Source: CBDBCU01 sp965203435
GTDB taxonomy: Bacteria > Chloroflexota > Dehalococcoidia > Lucifugimonadales > UBA3495
Assembly: GCA_965203435.1 (NCBI GenBank)
Contig: CBDBCU010000008.1
Location: 310,001 to 374,000 of the forward strand
Length of the DNA: 64,000 bases
Direction of reading: 5' to 3'
Every line of letters begins with the position of its first letter. The first letter of the stretch is position 1. A program made the position numbers and the translations under genes. Positions 26,201 to 34,015 of this stretch are shown here, piece after piece. The notes beneath the pieces are model-generated. The model ran no database searches and was not told the DNA's origin. It saw only the letters and a program-made list of their open reading frames with translations.

Positions 26201-27863
26201 GACCCACCGGCAGGGCGTTAAAGGCCAAATCCTGATAGCCGTCATCCCAGATATAAAACAGGGCATAATCGGCGTCCGGGTCGGCCCCGGCCAGTTGCCC
26301 GCCGCCCCAGTAGCCCAGCACGGATAAAGTCTCTCCGGGATGGCGTTTCTCCAGATATTCCCGAATCGGTTGGATTTTCACATTAAGGGAACCCATTTCG
26401 TACTGCGTTCGCAGGTACTCCGGGGTCGTCCGATCCACCAGAAAGTTGAAGTAACTATCCTGCATGGGATGGATTTGCGTCATCTGGAGGACAATCAATA
26501 TCAAGCCGGCCCCAGCCAGGCCATAAACGCCGCCGCGGCTGGCTGTAGGATGATCGGCAAAACAGCGGCTGGGGAGGTAAAGGCAACGCTCCGCCGCGGC
26601 GCGGCCGCGCCGGGCCGGCCGGGCCAGGGCCGAACCAAGCCAGTGCAGCCCCCCGGCCGCCAGCAGGCAAAAGGGCGCATAGAGGAAATAGAGATGCCGC
26701 CAGTTGTCCTGCTGGACGGAGCCCAGCACGGTGGCGGCCAGGGCCGGCAGCAGAAAGCAGGCCAATAGCAGCCCGGCAAAGCGCAGCCGGGTGTTGCGGA
26801 AAATCGCTCCGGGCCGGCGCAGCCCGGCCGCTACCACGGCGGCCGCGCCCAGGCCGCCCAGCAGCAGAAACAGCGGCGGCGTGGTGATGCCGAACCAGAC
26901 GGCGGTGTATTGCGGCGGCAGTTCGTCGTTGAGGATCCGTTCTCCCTGGAACAGCACTGTTACAATGGTAGAGTGTTCGACCGTTATCGCCAGGTTAACC
27001 AGCAGGTACTCTAGGGGATTAGTCCAGGCAAAGGGGGCCAGGGCGTACAAGGTCAGCCCGCCGGCCAGTAGAAACAGCCCGGCCGTCCGCAATATGCCCC
27101 GCCGCTGCGCCCAACTCCGGGCATAAAACAAATCCATTCCCCGCATTGCCAGGGGAGCCGCAAAAAGCATTATCCCCATAATCCGTAGATTGGTCAGCAG
27201 GCCCACGCCGATGCCCAGCAGGATGAAAGCCCCCCAGGTATCCCGGCGGAAAGCCCGTTCCAGCAGATAGAGGGCAATCATCAGCATACTGAGAAAGGGC
27301 AGGTCTTTGGTGTTGATGTAAGAGTGGTTGTAAAGGCGGGGATGCAGCAGAAAGAACAGCAGGGCCAGAATTGCCAGCAGCCGATTGTTGAACAGGCGGT
27401 AGGCCAGCCGGTAGCAGAACCCAGCGGCGACGATAAAGAACAGGTGGGTCAGGAAAAAGCGGACGCTGAAAGTGTCCGGGGAAATCGCCGACCCCAGGGG
27501 ATCCTGATCCAGCCATTCGGTCCAGGAAAATTCCGGCTGCGTCCGGGCGGCCCCCAGGTATTGCTGGGCCAGCAGCAGCGGCAGCTCAAAAGCTACGCTG
27601 TAAGCCCGGTCGTGGTAAGTGGGCGTATGTACGCCGTCGGCCCGGCCCAGGATATAGTTCAGGTTGTCTTGGACCGTGTCAATCTGAAACCGGTTATCCA
27701 CCCCGGAGTCGCCATAATCCCCGCCATAATCGTCGGCCAGGGCCAGCCCGGCCAGTAGAAAAAGGCCGCAAATCAGCAGCCCGCTATGGAGAATAAGAAA
27801 GTTCAGCGCGGCCCGGCTTTTGCCGGCCAGGGGCGGAAATAGTTGGCGCAGGGGCGGCAGCAT
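23214..27863 (-). CDS. GT-C (ArnT/PMT_2-like) glycosyltransferase with eight C-terminal repeat domains
   Basis: 1549 residues from the ATG at 27863, a paralogue of the gene at 19277. The membrane part (about 20-520) aligns with the paralogue, but the first loop reads DYGDSGVDNRFQID and lacks the D-E pair, so catalysis may differ. The periplasmic part has eight units of about 115 residues: two divergent, then six close copies with FDLYxRxNRLLYxRESC, FFLHIIPENVADLPEE, GGxFDGKCLAxVxLPDYPI and TGQYIPGQGxLWSVEL. Compared with its neighbour it has three extra units, so the repeat number changes by whole domains. The promoter is TATGCTATAAT, seven bases from the start. Confidence 0.82.
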   Translation of the reverse strand: MLPPLRQLFPPLAGKSRAALNFLILHSGLLICGLFLLAGLALADDYGGDYGDSGVDNRFQIDTVQDNLNYILGRADGVHTPTYHDRAYSVAFELPLLLAQQYLGAARTQPEFSWTEWLDQDPLGSAISPDTFSVRFFLTHLFFIVAAGFCYRLAYRLFNNRLLAILALLFFLLHPRLYNHSYINTKDLPFLSMLMIALYLLERAFRRDTWGAFILLGIGVGLLTNLRIMGIMLFAAPLAMRGMDLFYARSWAQRRGILRTAGLFLLAGGLTLYALAPFAWTNPLEYLLVNLAITVEHSTIVTVLFQGERILNDELPPQYTAVWFGITTPPLFLLLGGLGAAAVVAAGLRRPGAIFRNTRLRFAGLLLACFLLPALAATVLGSVQQDNWRHLYFLYAPFCLLAAGGLHWLGSALARPARRGRAAAERCLYLPSRCFADHPTASRGGVYGLAGAGLILIVLQMTQIHPMQDSYFNFLVDRTTPEYLRTQYEMGSLNVKIQPIREYLEKRHPGETLSVLGYWGGGQLAGADPDADYALFYIWDDGYQDLAFNALPVGRLYNNALAAVKPLKDSRMTESAIAAYREFYRQAVAGEPIIRAAYDVYLAGRIVTFVRENCSWDAQRRQVFVKVLLPDLEVFTGTAYYFPSHGVRIGNLCLAVVQLPAYAQGDLIIGQDYADAGRWAELYSLAPPGLLERIARARQKNRQPALRQDFDVFLESTAEGRQRLLYAKPDCAPGDNGTPIFLHIFPVNPAELPPYTDTTNSGYAVREYYLRQLGNYRVGPAAECLAVVALPDYPSGIREIRTGQPDRWHGSIFPPADPDPLRQAYAALAPVQPDHRADFDVYWRDGHLTYIRESCAAADTANPFFLHLFLADDDLLAGPPADRDNLDFEFGRWGGLFDGKCLAAVPLPDYPIAAIKTGQYAPEQGALWTVNLIAPPDPAPLRAAWAAAAAGQLLARDYFDLYELDNRLLFRRESCAAADAAAPFFLHILPENPAALPAELRAGGGEWLGFDLPQRGGRFDGKCLAAIPLPDYPIKEISAGQYIPDQGNLWSVDLVAPADPEQLRADYAALSGLEPAVRDYFDLYQRDNRLLYLRESCAAEDTAAKFFLHIIPENVADLPEERRAAGAAWSDFALVRNGGHFDGKCLAAVPLPDYPGGIKEIHTGQYISGQGNLWSVELIAAADPEQLRADYAALAAAEPAARNYFDLYRRENRLLYSRESCADADTAAKFFLHIIPENVADLPVEQRAEGAAWSEFALIRQGGRFDGKCLATVALPDYPIKEIHTGQHIPGQGHLWLVELITATAPDKLRAIYAALANVEPVARDYFDLYLLGHQLIYLRENCFVADTAAYFFQHIIPEDFADLPEQRRNAGFAYGGFNFVRQGGHFDGKCLAAVALPDYPVKELRTGQYIPDYGDLWSVALITPADPDQLRADYAALSTEESAARNYFDLYWRDNRLFYLRENCTDADTAAPFFLQIVPADVADLPEEWRAGGLGYGDFAFVRRGGRFDGKCLATVALPHYPIKEIRTGQHIPGQGAPLWLVELTDAP

Positions 27864-27881
27864 AGGGGGGATTATAGCATA
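27864..27881 (-). promoter_or_regulatory. Extended -10 (TATGCTATAAT) of the second GT-C gene
   Basis: Minus strand TGcTATAAT, then CCCCCCT, then ATG at 27863. No ribosome site precedes the ATG, consistent with a leaderless mRNA. Confidence 0.65.
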
Positions 27882-27942
27882 TCCCGCTAATGTCCTTCCC
27901 GCTGTCCGCCCCCTTTTATGCCTGTCCGCCCCCTTTTATTAT

Positions 27943-28158
27943 GTCATTCCGAGCGTAGCCGAGGAATCTATAAGTCTTGTAAGGAGTCAAGGGCGGGCAT
28001 TTCAGATTCCTCGGCTACGCTCGGAATGACATAGCAAGGTGGCTGCGGCTCCCCCACCGTCATTCCCGCGCAAGCGGGAATCCCGAAATGCCTGATGGAT
28101 AATCGGCCGGTCTATGGCAGTACCGTTCGGGATTCCCGCTTACGCGGGAATGACGGTA
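27943..28158. repeat. R2 inverted pair followed by R1 inverted pair
   Basis: R2 (CATTCCGAGCGTAGCCGAGG and its converse) spans 27943-28032 and R1 spans 28056-28158. They occupy the gap between the second GT-C gene and the CoxS-like gene. Confidence 0.88.
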
Positions 28159-28241
28159 AAGATGGCGGGAATTCCGGTAGAAGCGCGGGTAGGACGGTAA
28201 GGCGGCCGGCGGAAAAGGGTTGCCTATCCTTGCCGGGATTT

Positions 28242-28736
28242 CTACCCTTGCCGGGCCGCTTTTACGGCGGCGATGATGCGGCCGTAGGCGTTGCAGCGGC
28301 ACAGGTTGCCGGCCAGGGCCTGGCGGATTTCCCCGTCGGTGGGATTGGGATTGGCGTTCAGCAGGGCGCGGGCCGCCAGCACAAAGCCCGGCGTGCAAAA
28401 TCCGCACTGGCCGCCGTCTTTATCCAGAAAAGCCTGCTGCGCCGAATCCAGAGCGCCGTCGGCGCCGGCCAAGCCCTCAATGGTGGTTATGGCCCGCGCC
28501 CCCACCTGCACGGCCAGCAGCTGGCAGGAATAGACCGGCTGGCCGTCCAGCAGCACGGTGCAGGAACCGCATTCGCCGCGATCGCAGCCCCGCTTGGCCC
28601 CGGTCAAATCCAGCTGCTCCCGCAGCGCATCCAGCAGCGTCCAGTGGTGACGGACTTGCAGCGGATAGTCTTGGCCGTTGACCGTCAAGGTCAAATTGGC
28701 GGTATAGTATTGGGGGCCCGGAGTAGTAGCGGACAT
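28242..28736 (-). CDS. [2Fe-2S] small subunit, xanthine dehydrogenase/CoxS family
   Basis: 164 residues, full length for a CoxS-type subunit. The N-terminal plant-ferredoxin cluster is CDRGECGSCTVLLDGQPVYSC (about 50-70) and the C-terminal cluster is CGFCTPGF...CRC (about 112-150). It passes electrons from a molybdopterin subunit to FAD. Its likely partner is the large subunit at 10599-12863, separated by other genes; no FAD subunit is found. The ATG at 28736 follows a weak GG-rich site. Confidence 0.92.
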   Translation of the reverse strand: MSATTPGPQYYTANLTLTVNGQDYPLQVRHHWTLLDALREQLDLTGAKRGCDRGECGSCTVLLDGQPVYSCQLLAVQVGARAITTIEGLAGADGALDSAQQAFLDKDGGQCGFCTPGFVLAARALLNANPNPTDGEIRQALAGNLCRCNAYGRIIAAVKAARQG

Positions 28737-28900
28737 TTAGGTTGCCTCGGTTCCCGGCCCTCGGGCCGGCGGATTTATGGACTGCCGCCCATTCTACTGG
28801 AAAAGGGCGGCTGAGGCAAGGGGTAGATTCCCTCTCTACTGTCATTCCCGCCCTGCTTACTGGCCGGCCCGCCCCCTTACCATCATTCCCGCCCTATTCC

Positions 28901-29002
28901 ACCGTCATTCCCGCGTAAGCGGGAATCCCGAACGGCGCTGCCTTATGACGCCGCATCCTCGGCAAACCACCGCCGGATTCCCGCTTACGCGGGAATGACG
29001 GT
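28901..29002. repeat. R1 palindromic repeat pair
   Basis: A canonical R1 inverted pair with ACCGTC and GACGGT ends, lying between the CoxS-like gene and a divergently placed zinc-ribbon gene. Nothing else is seen in 28737-29149 except a promoter TATAAT at 29110-29115. Confidence 0.88.
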
Positions 29003-29149
29003 GGGGCGGCGGGAATGACAGTAAAAAGGCGGCGGTAAGGACGGTTGCTATTATGCAATGGCCCGGAAACCAGCCGACCGGCCATCTATTATCCACCCGG
29101 CCGCTGTGTTATAATGTAGCGGCTACATCCTTTAATTGGAGTTTTGACG

Positions 29150-29530
29150 ATGCCGCCCTTAACGGCCCGGGAGTATCAACAGCTGATTTGTCCGTCTTGC
29201 GGGGAACGGAAACCGCCGGCGCAGCCGCTTTGCGGCCGTTGCCGCAATCGGGAAAACGCCCGCAATTCCATTTGCCCCCGCTGCCAGGGGACGAAACCGG
29301 TGCACTATCCCCTTTGCGCCGACTGCCGGGCCAACGAAATTATGGAATGTCCCAAGTGCAAAGGGCGCAAAGCCAACCCGGAACACAACCTCTGCCCGGC
29401 CTGCTACTACGAGCAGAAACACGGCGAGAAAATCCTTTGCACCTGCCAATGCGGTTGCCGCAATTTCAAGACCCGGCCGCGGGCCCCGGTCTGCGGCATC
29501 TGCTGGCTTGACGGCCACGCCACTTTGTAA
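29150..29530 (+). CDS. Multi-zinc-ribbon small protein
   Basis: 126 residues from the ATG at 29150, behind TTGGAG; a TATAAT lies 35 bases upstream. At least seven CxxC pairs are visible: CPSCGERK, CGRCRN, CPRCQG, CADCRA, CPKCKG, CPACYY, CGICWL, plus CTCQCGC. It would bind three or four zinc ions. No catalytic motif is seen. It resembles unclassified zinc-ribbon proteins that bind RNA or act as scaffolds; function is not assigned. Confidence 0.75.
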   Translation: MPPLTAREYQQLICPSCGERKPPAQPLCGRCRNRENARNSICPRCQGTKPVHYPLCADCRANEIMECPKCKGRKANPEHNLCPACYYEQKHGEKILCTCQCGCRNFKTRPRAPVCGICWLDGHATL

Positions 29531-29552
29531 CTTGGCGGATGGCTTATCCTTA

Positions 29553-29706
29553 TCCGCTCATCCTGAACTTGTTGAAGGACGGGCGGATAAGGATAAGCCA
29601 TCCGCTAACCAATCCAGGATGAGCGGAAAGGGATGGGCTATCCGTCAACCAATCCGGGATGAGCGGAAAGGAATGGGACATCCTTCAACAAGTTCAGGAT
29701 GAGCGG
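29553..29706. repeat. R3 repeats
   Basis: An R3 unit near 29553 and inverted counterparts ending AACAAGTTCAGGATGAGCGG at 29706, with two degenerate copies (AACCAATCCAGGATGAGCGG type) between. This fills 29531-29750. Confidence 0.85.
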
Positions 29707-29811
29707 ATGCTGAATTTCCCCAAGTTTCCGAAAATCCTTTCCCCCCTTGCCCGGATGTTGTATAATTGGCGGCGAGCAGCCGATAGCCGACCGGGAGAGG
29801 CGGGGAGCGTT

Positions 29812-30237
29812 ATGCCCGATAAGTACCAGGACGAAATTGAGGAAATCCTGAAAGGGATTGAGGAAACCGCGCCCCTGCCGCAATCCCGCGGCCGCCGCCA
29901 ATCCATCCCGGACGACCAGCCCTCCCTGCGCCTGGAGCCGGAGGCGGAACCGGCCCGGGCCACGCCGTCCTCCCGCCGCTGGCGGACTTTTTCGCCGGGC
30001 CGGGTAGCTTTGGCCGGGATAGCCCTGCTGCTTTGCGGCCTGATGTTGCCGTGGTTTGGCCTGTCCCTCTTTTCCCCGCTGATTTGGGTTGGCTTGCTGG
30101 CTTTGGCTGCTGCCTACCTGCTGTTTTTTATCCGGCCCCGCGGCGGCGCTAATCAGGGCCAATACTGGCGGGGGCGGCCGGTCGAATCGGATAGCCCGTC
30201 CCTATTGGCGCGGGCCGCCAAGTGGTTTAAGAAATGA
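29812..30237 (+). CDS. Small protein with two transmembrane segments
   Basis: 141 residues from the ATG at 29812, behind GGGGAG. TATAAT at 29760-29765 provides a promoter. Residues 1-60 are acidic and hydrophilic (DKYQDEIEEILKGIEE), followed by an Arg-rich linker. Two hydrophobic segments lie at about 66-85 and 88-107. The C-terminus is basic (ARAAKWFKK). This pattern occurs in unnamed Chloroflexota membrane proteins; function is not known. Confidence 0.7.
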   Translation: MPDKYQDEIEEILKGIEETAPLPQSRGRRQSIPDDQPSLRLEPEAEPARATPSSRRWRTFSPGRVALAGIALLLCGLMLPWFGLSLFSPLIWVGLLALAAAYLLFFIRPRGGANQGQYWRGRPVESDSPSLLARAAKWFKK

Positions 30238-30261
30238 AACCGGATTCATTATCCGCGGCGC

Positions 30262-30292
30262 CGGATTCCCGCTTACGCGGGAATGACGGTAG
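30262..30292. repeat. R1 single half-unit
   Basis: One R1 palindrome (ATTCCCGCTTACGCGGGAAT plus GACGGT) lies between the small membrane protein gene and the convergent DUF123 gene, where it may form part of a terminator region. Confidence 0.8.
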
Positions 30293-30304
30293 GAATGAAC
30301 CCGG

Positions 30305-30802
30305 CTACGCTATCCGCGCGGCATCCGGTTGAAAGATGCCCCGGGGCGTCTCTGGAGGCAACCCGTCCAGCAGGGCCGCCCGCAGTTGCGTCAACGCCGC
30401 CGGATCCATCCCAGCGATCCCGTCCATCCCATCCCTCCCCAGATAAAGCAAATGGGCCGGGCAGCGGCGGCAGTCGGACGCGCCAAAGCCCGGGGCCACT
30501 ATCCGGCCGCCCCTTTCCCGTACTATCCCGGCCCACGCACATTCCCGCCGCATTTCATCGGCGGCCCACCAGACTTGGCAAACCGGGGCGATGGCGGTCA
30601 GATGGTCAATATGCCAATGCCGCTTTTTGTCGTTATCCCGGCGCAAATGGCGGCGTACCCGGCTTTCCAGGCCGTTCAGTCCGCTGCCGGCATAAAGGTA
30701 AAGGCCGGCGGGAAAGGCGAAACTTCCCAACCGGCCAATAGTCAACGGCGTATCCCTTTCCAACCGGATAATCAGGGCATAGCTGCCTTTTAGCGCCGGC
30801 AT
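30305..30802 (-). CDS. DUF123 (GIY-YIG-like) nuclease-fold protein
   Basis: 165 residues from the ATG at 30802. It begins KGSYALIIRLERDTPLTIGRLG, then AGLYLYAGSGLNGLESRVRRH and HWHIDHL, the DUF123 signature in which GLY-x-Y-x-GS replaces GIY-YIG. CRRCPAHLL near the C-terminus could bind zinc. It starts 16 bases after the LLM gene stop, so both are probably one transcript. The cellular role of DUF123 is not established. Confidence 0.85.
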   Translation of the reverse strand: MPALKGSYALIIRLERDTPLTIGRLGSFAFPAGLYLYAGSGLNGLESRVRRHLRRDNDKKRHWHIDHLTAIAPVCQVWWAADEMRRECAWAGIVRERGGRIVAPGFGASDCRRCPAHLLYLGRDGMDGIAGMDPAALTQLRAALLDGLPPETPRGIFQPDAARIA

Positions 30803-30818
30803 CGCCGCCCTCCGGCCG

Positions 30819-31685
30819 CTAGCCGGCAACGGCTTCCTTGAAATCGGCGATGGCTTTGATATGCGCCTCCGGATTGGGCAGGTCGGCGCGCATAGTGTTG
30901 ATGGATATATGGGTGGCCCCGGCCTCGGCCCAAGCGGCCGCTTCCCGAGCCCAGCTGTCGGGATTGCCGCCGGCGATGTTCAGCCGGCCCTCGATGCCGA
31001 TGGCGGCCGGGTCGCGGCCGGCGGCGTGGGCCTGTTCCCGCATTCGGGCAATGCGCTCCTGGCCGGCGCTGTCCGGCTGAAACTGGGGAAACCAGCCGTC
31101 GCCCAGGCGGCCAATCCGCTCCACTACCCGGTCGGCGCCGCCGCCGAACCAGAGGGGGATGGGGCGCTGCACCGGCAGGGGGTTGATGCCGGCGTGGCTG
31201 ATTTTGTGGTAGCGGCCGTTGTAGTTGACCACTTCCTGCGTCCACAGCATCCGCAGCACGGCCACCTGTTCGGCGCAGCGGCGGCCGCGATTGCGGAAGT
31301 TTTCGCCCAAAGCCTCGAACTCCACATCGTTCCAACCCACGCCGATGCCCAGGCGCAGGCGGCCGCCGGTCAGCACATCCACCGCGGCGGCCTGCTTGGC
31401 GACCAGGGCAGTCTGGCGCTGCGGCAGGATCAGGATGCCGGTGGTCAGCTGGATTTTTTCGGTCAAGCCGGCCAGATAGCCGAACAGGACAAAGGGTTCG
31501 TGAAAGGGGTCGGTATGGCGGTAGGGACGATTCCACTCGGCGCGGCGGCTGGCGTCGGCGCCCAGCACATGGTCAAAAACCAGCAGATGTTCATAGCCCA
31601 GCCCTTCGGCGGCCTGGACAAAATCGCGCACGGCGGCCGGGTCGTTGCCGATTTCGGTCTGCGGGAAAATAGCGCCTAGCTGCAT
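30819..31685 (-). CDS. LLM class F420-dependent oxidoreductase, copy 1
   Basis: 288 residues from the ATG at 31685, nine bases after AAAGGAGG. The luciferase-like barrel is clear: MQLGAIFPQTEIG, YEHLLVFDHVLGA, TGILILPQRQTALVAKQAAA and LGIGVGWNDVEFEAL. In this subfamily (TIGR03619-like) F420 is the cofactor. The substrate is unknown. A second member at 59397-60305 shares the MQxGAIFPQTEIG start. The gene leads an operon with the DUF123 gene. Confidence 0.88.
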   Translation of the reverse strand: MQLGAIFPQTEIGNDPAAVRDFVQAAEGLGYEHLLVFDHVLGADASRRAEWNRPYRHTDPFHEPFVLFGYLAGLTEKIQLTTGILILPQRQTALVAKQAAAVDVLTGGRLRLGIGVGWNDVEFEALGENFRNRGRRCAEQVAVLRMLWTQEVVNYNGRYHKISHAGINPLPVQRPIPLWFGGGADRVVERIGRLGDGWFPQFQPDSAGQERIARMREQAHAAGRDPAAIGIEGRLNIAGGNPDSWAREAAAWAEAGATHISINTMRADLPNPEAHIKAIADFKEAVAG

Positions 31686-31746
31686 AAACGGGCGGCCTCC
31701 TTTAATGGTGGGTGGTGCGGGGATGGATGGTGCGGGACAATCCGGG

Positions 31747-31959
31747 CTACCGGGCAACGGGTTCGGCTTGGTAAGCGGCCACGGCCGCCCGGACGATTTC
31801 CGACAGGGATTTGCCGGAAGTTTCGCAGAGTTTTTCCAGATGGGCAAACTCGGCTACCGGTATTTGGACGGAAAGGACGACGCTATCCCGGGATTGGCCC
31901 AGGGCCAAGGCGGTGATGTCTTGGCCCAGGACGCAGGTTTCGCTGACTTCGCTAGTCAT
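31747..31959 (-). CDS. RHH/CopG-like antitoxin
   Basis: 70 residues from the ATG at 31959, behind GGAGAA. The ribbon-helix-helix pattern is VVLSVQIPVAEFAHLEKLCETSGKSLSEIVRAAVAAY. It lies three bases after the stop of the 111-residue toxin-like gene. The toxin-first order, with an RHH antitoxin that would bind the operon promoter, is typical of BrnT/BrnA-like modules. Confidence 0.75.
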   Translation of the reverse strand: MTSEVSETCVLGQDITALALGQSRDSVVLSVQIPVAEFAHLEKLCETSGKSLSEIVRAAVAAYQAEPVAR

Positions 31960-31961
31960 AG

Positions 31962-32297
31962 CTATTCTCCCCAATACTTTTCCCGGTGGTGGGCATTGGC
32001 TTCGAAAGCGGTAAGCGGCCGCCAGATGCCCCACTTGCCGGTGGGTTCTATGGGAATACAAAGGAAACGGCCGGCTCCAGTAGCGCCTATCATAACAACT
32101 GGCGCCCGGCCGGTGTGCGATGGATTGACAAACAGCCTGGGATTCAGCTGATGGACTTGGACAATCTCGGTCAAAGATACCCGGTGTTTGGGGTAAGTTC
32201 CCCTTTCTCTGAGATGCTGCTGAAAAGCGTCGTCCAGCTCTAACGCTTCTACTGGGCCATTGACCGAAAGAATATCGTTTATGTTCGGCTCTTGCAT
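31962..32297 (-). CDS. Putative toxin paired with the RHH protein
   Basis: 111 residues from ATG 32297, behind AAGGAG. The C-terminal half reads GRAPVVMIGATGAGRFLCIPIEP, GIWRPLTAFEANAHHREKYW, a strand-rich pattern close to BrnT/RelE-type small toxins (RFLxVxxEPTG...WRxxTA). Residues 1-45 are a hydrophilic extension. No experimental family name can be given with certainty. The tRNA-Gln gene lies 30 bases upstream on the same strand. Confidence 0.65.
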   Translation of the reverse strand: MQEPNINDILSVNGPVEALELDDAFQQHLRERGTYPKHRVSLTEIVQVHQLNPRLFVNPSHTGRAPVVMIGATGAGRFLCIPIEPTGKWGIWRPLTAFEANAHHREKYWGE

Positions 32298-32326
32298 AGT
32301 GGATGAACTCCTTTTTATGTTTAGGA

Positions 32327-32400
32327 TGGCTGGGGATGGAGGGCTCGAACCTCCGCTTCCTGATCCAGAGTCAGGCGTCCTACCACTGGACTAATCCCCA
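32327..32400 (-). tRNA. tRNA-Gln(CTG)
   Basis: Minus strand cloverleaf: acceptor TGGGGAT/ATCCCCA, anticodon arm CCTGA-CTCTGGA-TCAGG giving CTG, T-loop TTCGAGCC, discriminator G and encoded CCA at 32327-32329. The promoter is TTGACA (32500-32505), 17 bp, TATCAT (32477-32482), leaving a roughly 70-base precursor leader. Confidence 0.96.
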
Positions 32401-32562
32401 GAATTGGCGCGGCGGAACCGGCAGCATTTCCGGCCCGGCATCGGTCGGCAAGGGAAACCGGCCGGCCATTTCTAATATGATAATACCCGATTAGCGGTTT
32501 GTCAAGGGCTGCCGGCAATTATCTACCGAGCAATTGCATAATAGAAACCGTCCTTCCCCTCC

Positions 32563-33921
32563 CTAATCCGGGGCTGGCGGGCGGCGGGCCAGGGCAAACA
32601 TCACGGCGCTTAACACAAAAGTGGGGGCAAAGGTCGCCAGCACAATTTCATAGCCCCCGGTGGTGTCCCGAATCCAGCCGGCGTAGATGGGCGCAACGAA
32701 CATCCCGAAGTTGTGGAAAATGCTCATGGCCCCCATCAGGCTGGCAAAGCGGGCCCGGCCAAAATAATCCCCCACCATTATCCAGTTCACCGAAGTTATC
32801 CCCTCCACCACCGCCAGGCCGAGGATGAACACAATCAGGGCCGGCCATTGCGGCAAAATCCACAATCCCACCAGGCCCAACGCGCCCAGGTTCATCCCGT
32901 AAAACAGCAGCTTGCGCGGCGACGCCTTGCCGCCGGCCACGCCCAGCAGAAAGCGCAGGGGTATCGCCATAAAGAACATTACCGACGCCGCCAGGGTCGC
33001 CGTCGGCTCGTCCACCCCTTTCCAGGTCAGCAGGGGAAACAGGTGGATGATGATGGAATTGGTGGCCGATACCCGGGTGATGACGCCGGCCAGCAGAAAC
33101 CAGAAAGCGGAAGTCCGCAGGGCTTGACGCACGGTAAAATCGTGGCGGGCCGGCTCGCCGGCTCGGGATGCCGGGGTATGGTGGCCGCCGCCGGCTCGGG
33201 ACGATGGCCGGGCCGCCGCCGCCGGCCGGTCGCCATCGGGCAGCAAGCCCATATCCTCCGGTTTGCTGCGGATGATGTAGGCTACCGGCAGGGTCAGCAG
33301 GGCAATGAACAGGCCGATGATAAAGACCGTCGGCCGCCAGCCTAATTCGGTGATGCCGAAGTGCAGCAGCGGCACCACTATGGCTCCGCCGCCGGCAAAG
33401 GAGGTCATCAGGGTGGACAGGGCGATGGCTTTGCGGCGCACGAACCACTGATTGACCGTGGCCATCAGGGTTTGCCCCAGGCCGGCGGTTTTGCCTACGG
33501 ACACCACGCCGACGAACAGAAAGACCAGCTGCCAGTATTCCTGGACCAAGGCCAGCAGCATCAGCCCCAGGCCGGCGGTCAGGCCGCCAAAGAGAATCAT
33601 CGGCCGGGAGCCGAACTTGTCCACCAGCCAGCCGACCAGCGGCGCGCCGAAGCCGCCCTCGGCCCGGGCCAGGCTGAATACCAGGGACATAGCGGCGTAG
33701 GAAAGGCCCAAGTCGCCGCGGATGGGTTCAAAGAAACGGGGAAAGCCGGTGGATATGGCGCCGTTGCCGAACATCCCTTGCAGGCAGGCGGCGGCGACTA
33801 CCCGCCAGCCGTAAAAGAAGCGGCCCGGCGGCCGCGGCCGGGCGGTTTCAACCGGCCGGCCGCCGGCGGCAGCATCCGGCGCGGCGGTTTCAGGAGCGGC
33901 AGCGGCAGGGGAATCTTTCAT
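32563..33921 (-). CDS. MFS transporter (monocarboxylate/oxalate-formate antiporter-like)
   Basis: 452 residues with 12 predicted hydrophobic helices and a central hydrophilic loop (about 205-245, Pro/Arg-rich). Motif-like segments are PLVGWLVDKFGSRPMILFGG after helix 2 and the pattern RRKAIALSTLMTSFAGGGAIVVPLL. The N-terminal 35 residues are an Ala/Pro/Thr-rich cytoplasmic tail. The substrate cannot be read from sequence; similar proteins carry small organic acids. Confidence 0.85.
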   Translation of the reverse strand: MKDSPAAAAPETAAPDAAAGGRPVETARPRPPGRFFYGWRVVAAACLQGMFGNGAISTGFPRFFEPIRGDLGLSYAAMSLVFSLARAEGGFGAPLVGWLVDKFGSRPMILFGGLTAGLGLMLLALVQEYWQLVFLFVGVVSVGKTAGLGQTLMATVNQWFVRRKAIALSTLMTSFAGGGAIVVPLLHFGITELGWRPTVFIIGLFIALLTLPVAYIIRSKPEDMGLLPDGDRPAAAARPSSRAGGGHHTPASRAGEPARHDFTVRQALRTSAFWFLLAGVITRVSATNSIIIHLFPLLTWKGVDEPTATLAASVMFFMAIPLRFLLGVAGGKASPRKLLFYGMNLGALGLVGLWILPQWPALIVFILGLAVVEGITSVNWIMVGDYFGRARFASLMGAMSIFHNFGMFVAPIYAGWIRDTTGGYEIVLATFAPTFVLSAVMFALARRPPAPD

Positions 33922-34015
33922 AAGTCCCCCGTATAATATCCCGCCGGTTAATAATAAGTCAAGGGGAATATCACAATAATTGAATGGGGTTGGGGGTAGA
34001 GGGGGCGTATCCCCT

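Noticed and set aside
25263..26327. 354-codon plus-strand frame within the second GT-C gene
   Set aside because: It is the opposite-strand shadow; the minus-strand translation has periodic conserved repeats and hydrophobic helices.
32327..32400. tRNA-Gln as an integration site with flanking att repeats
   Set aside because: No duplicate of the tRNA 3' end was found in the surrounding sequence and no integrase is present.
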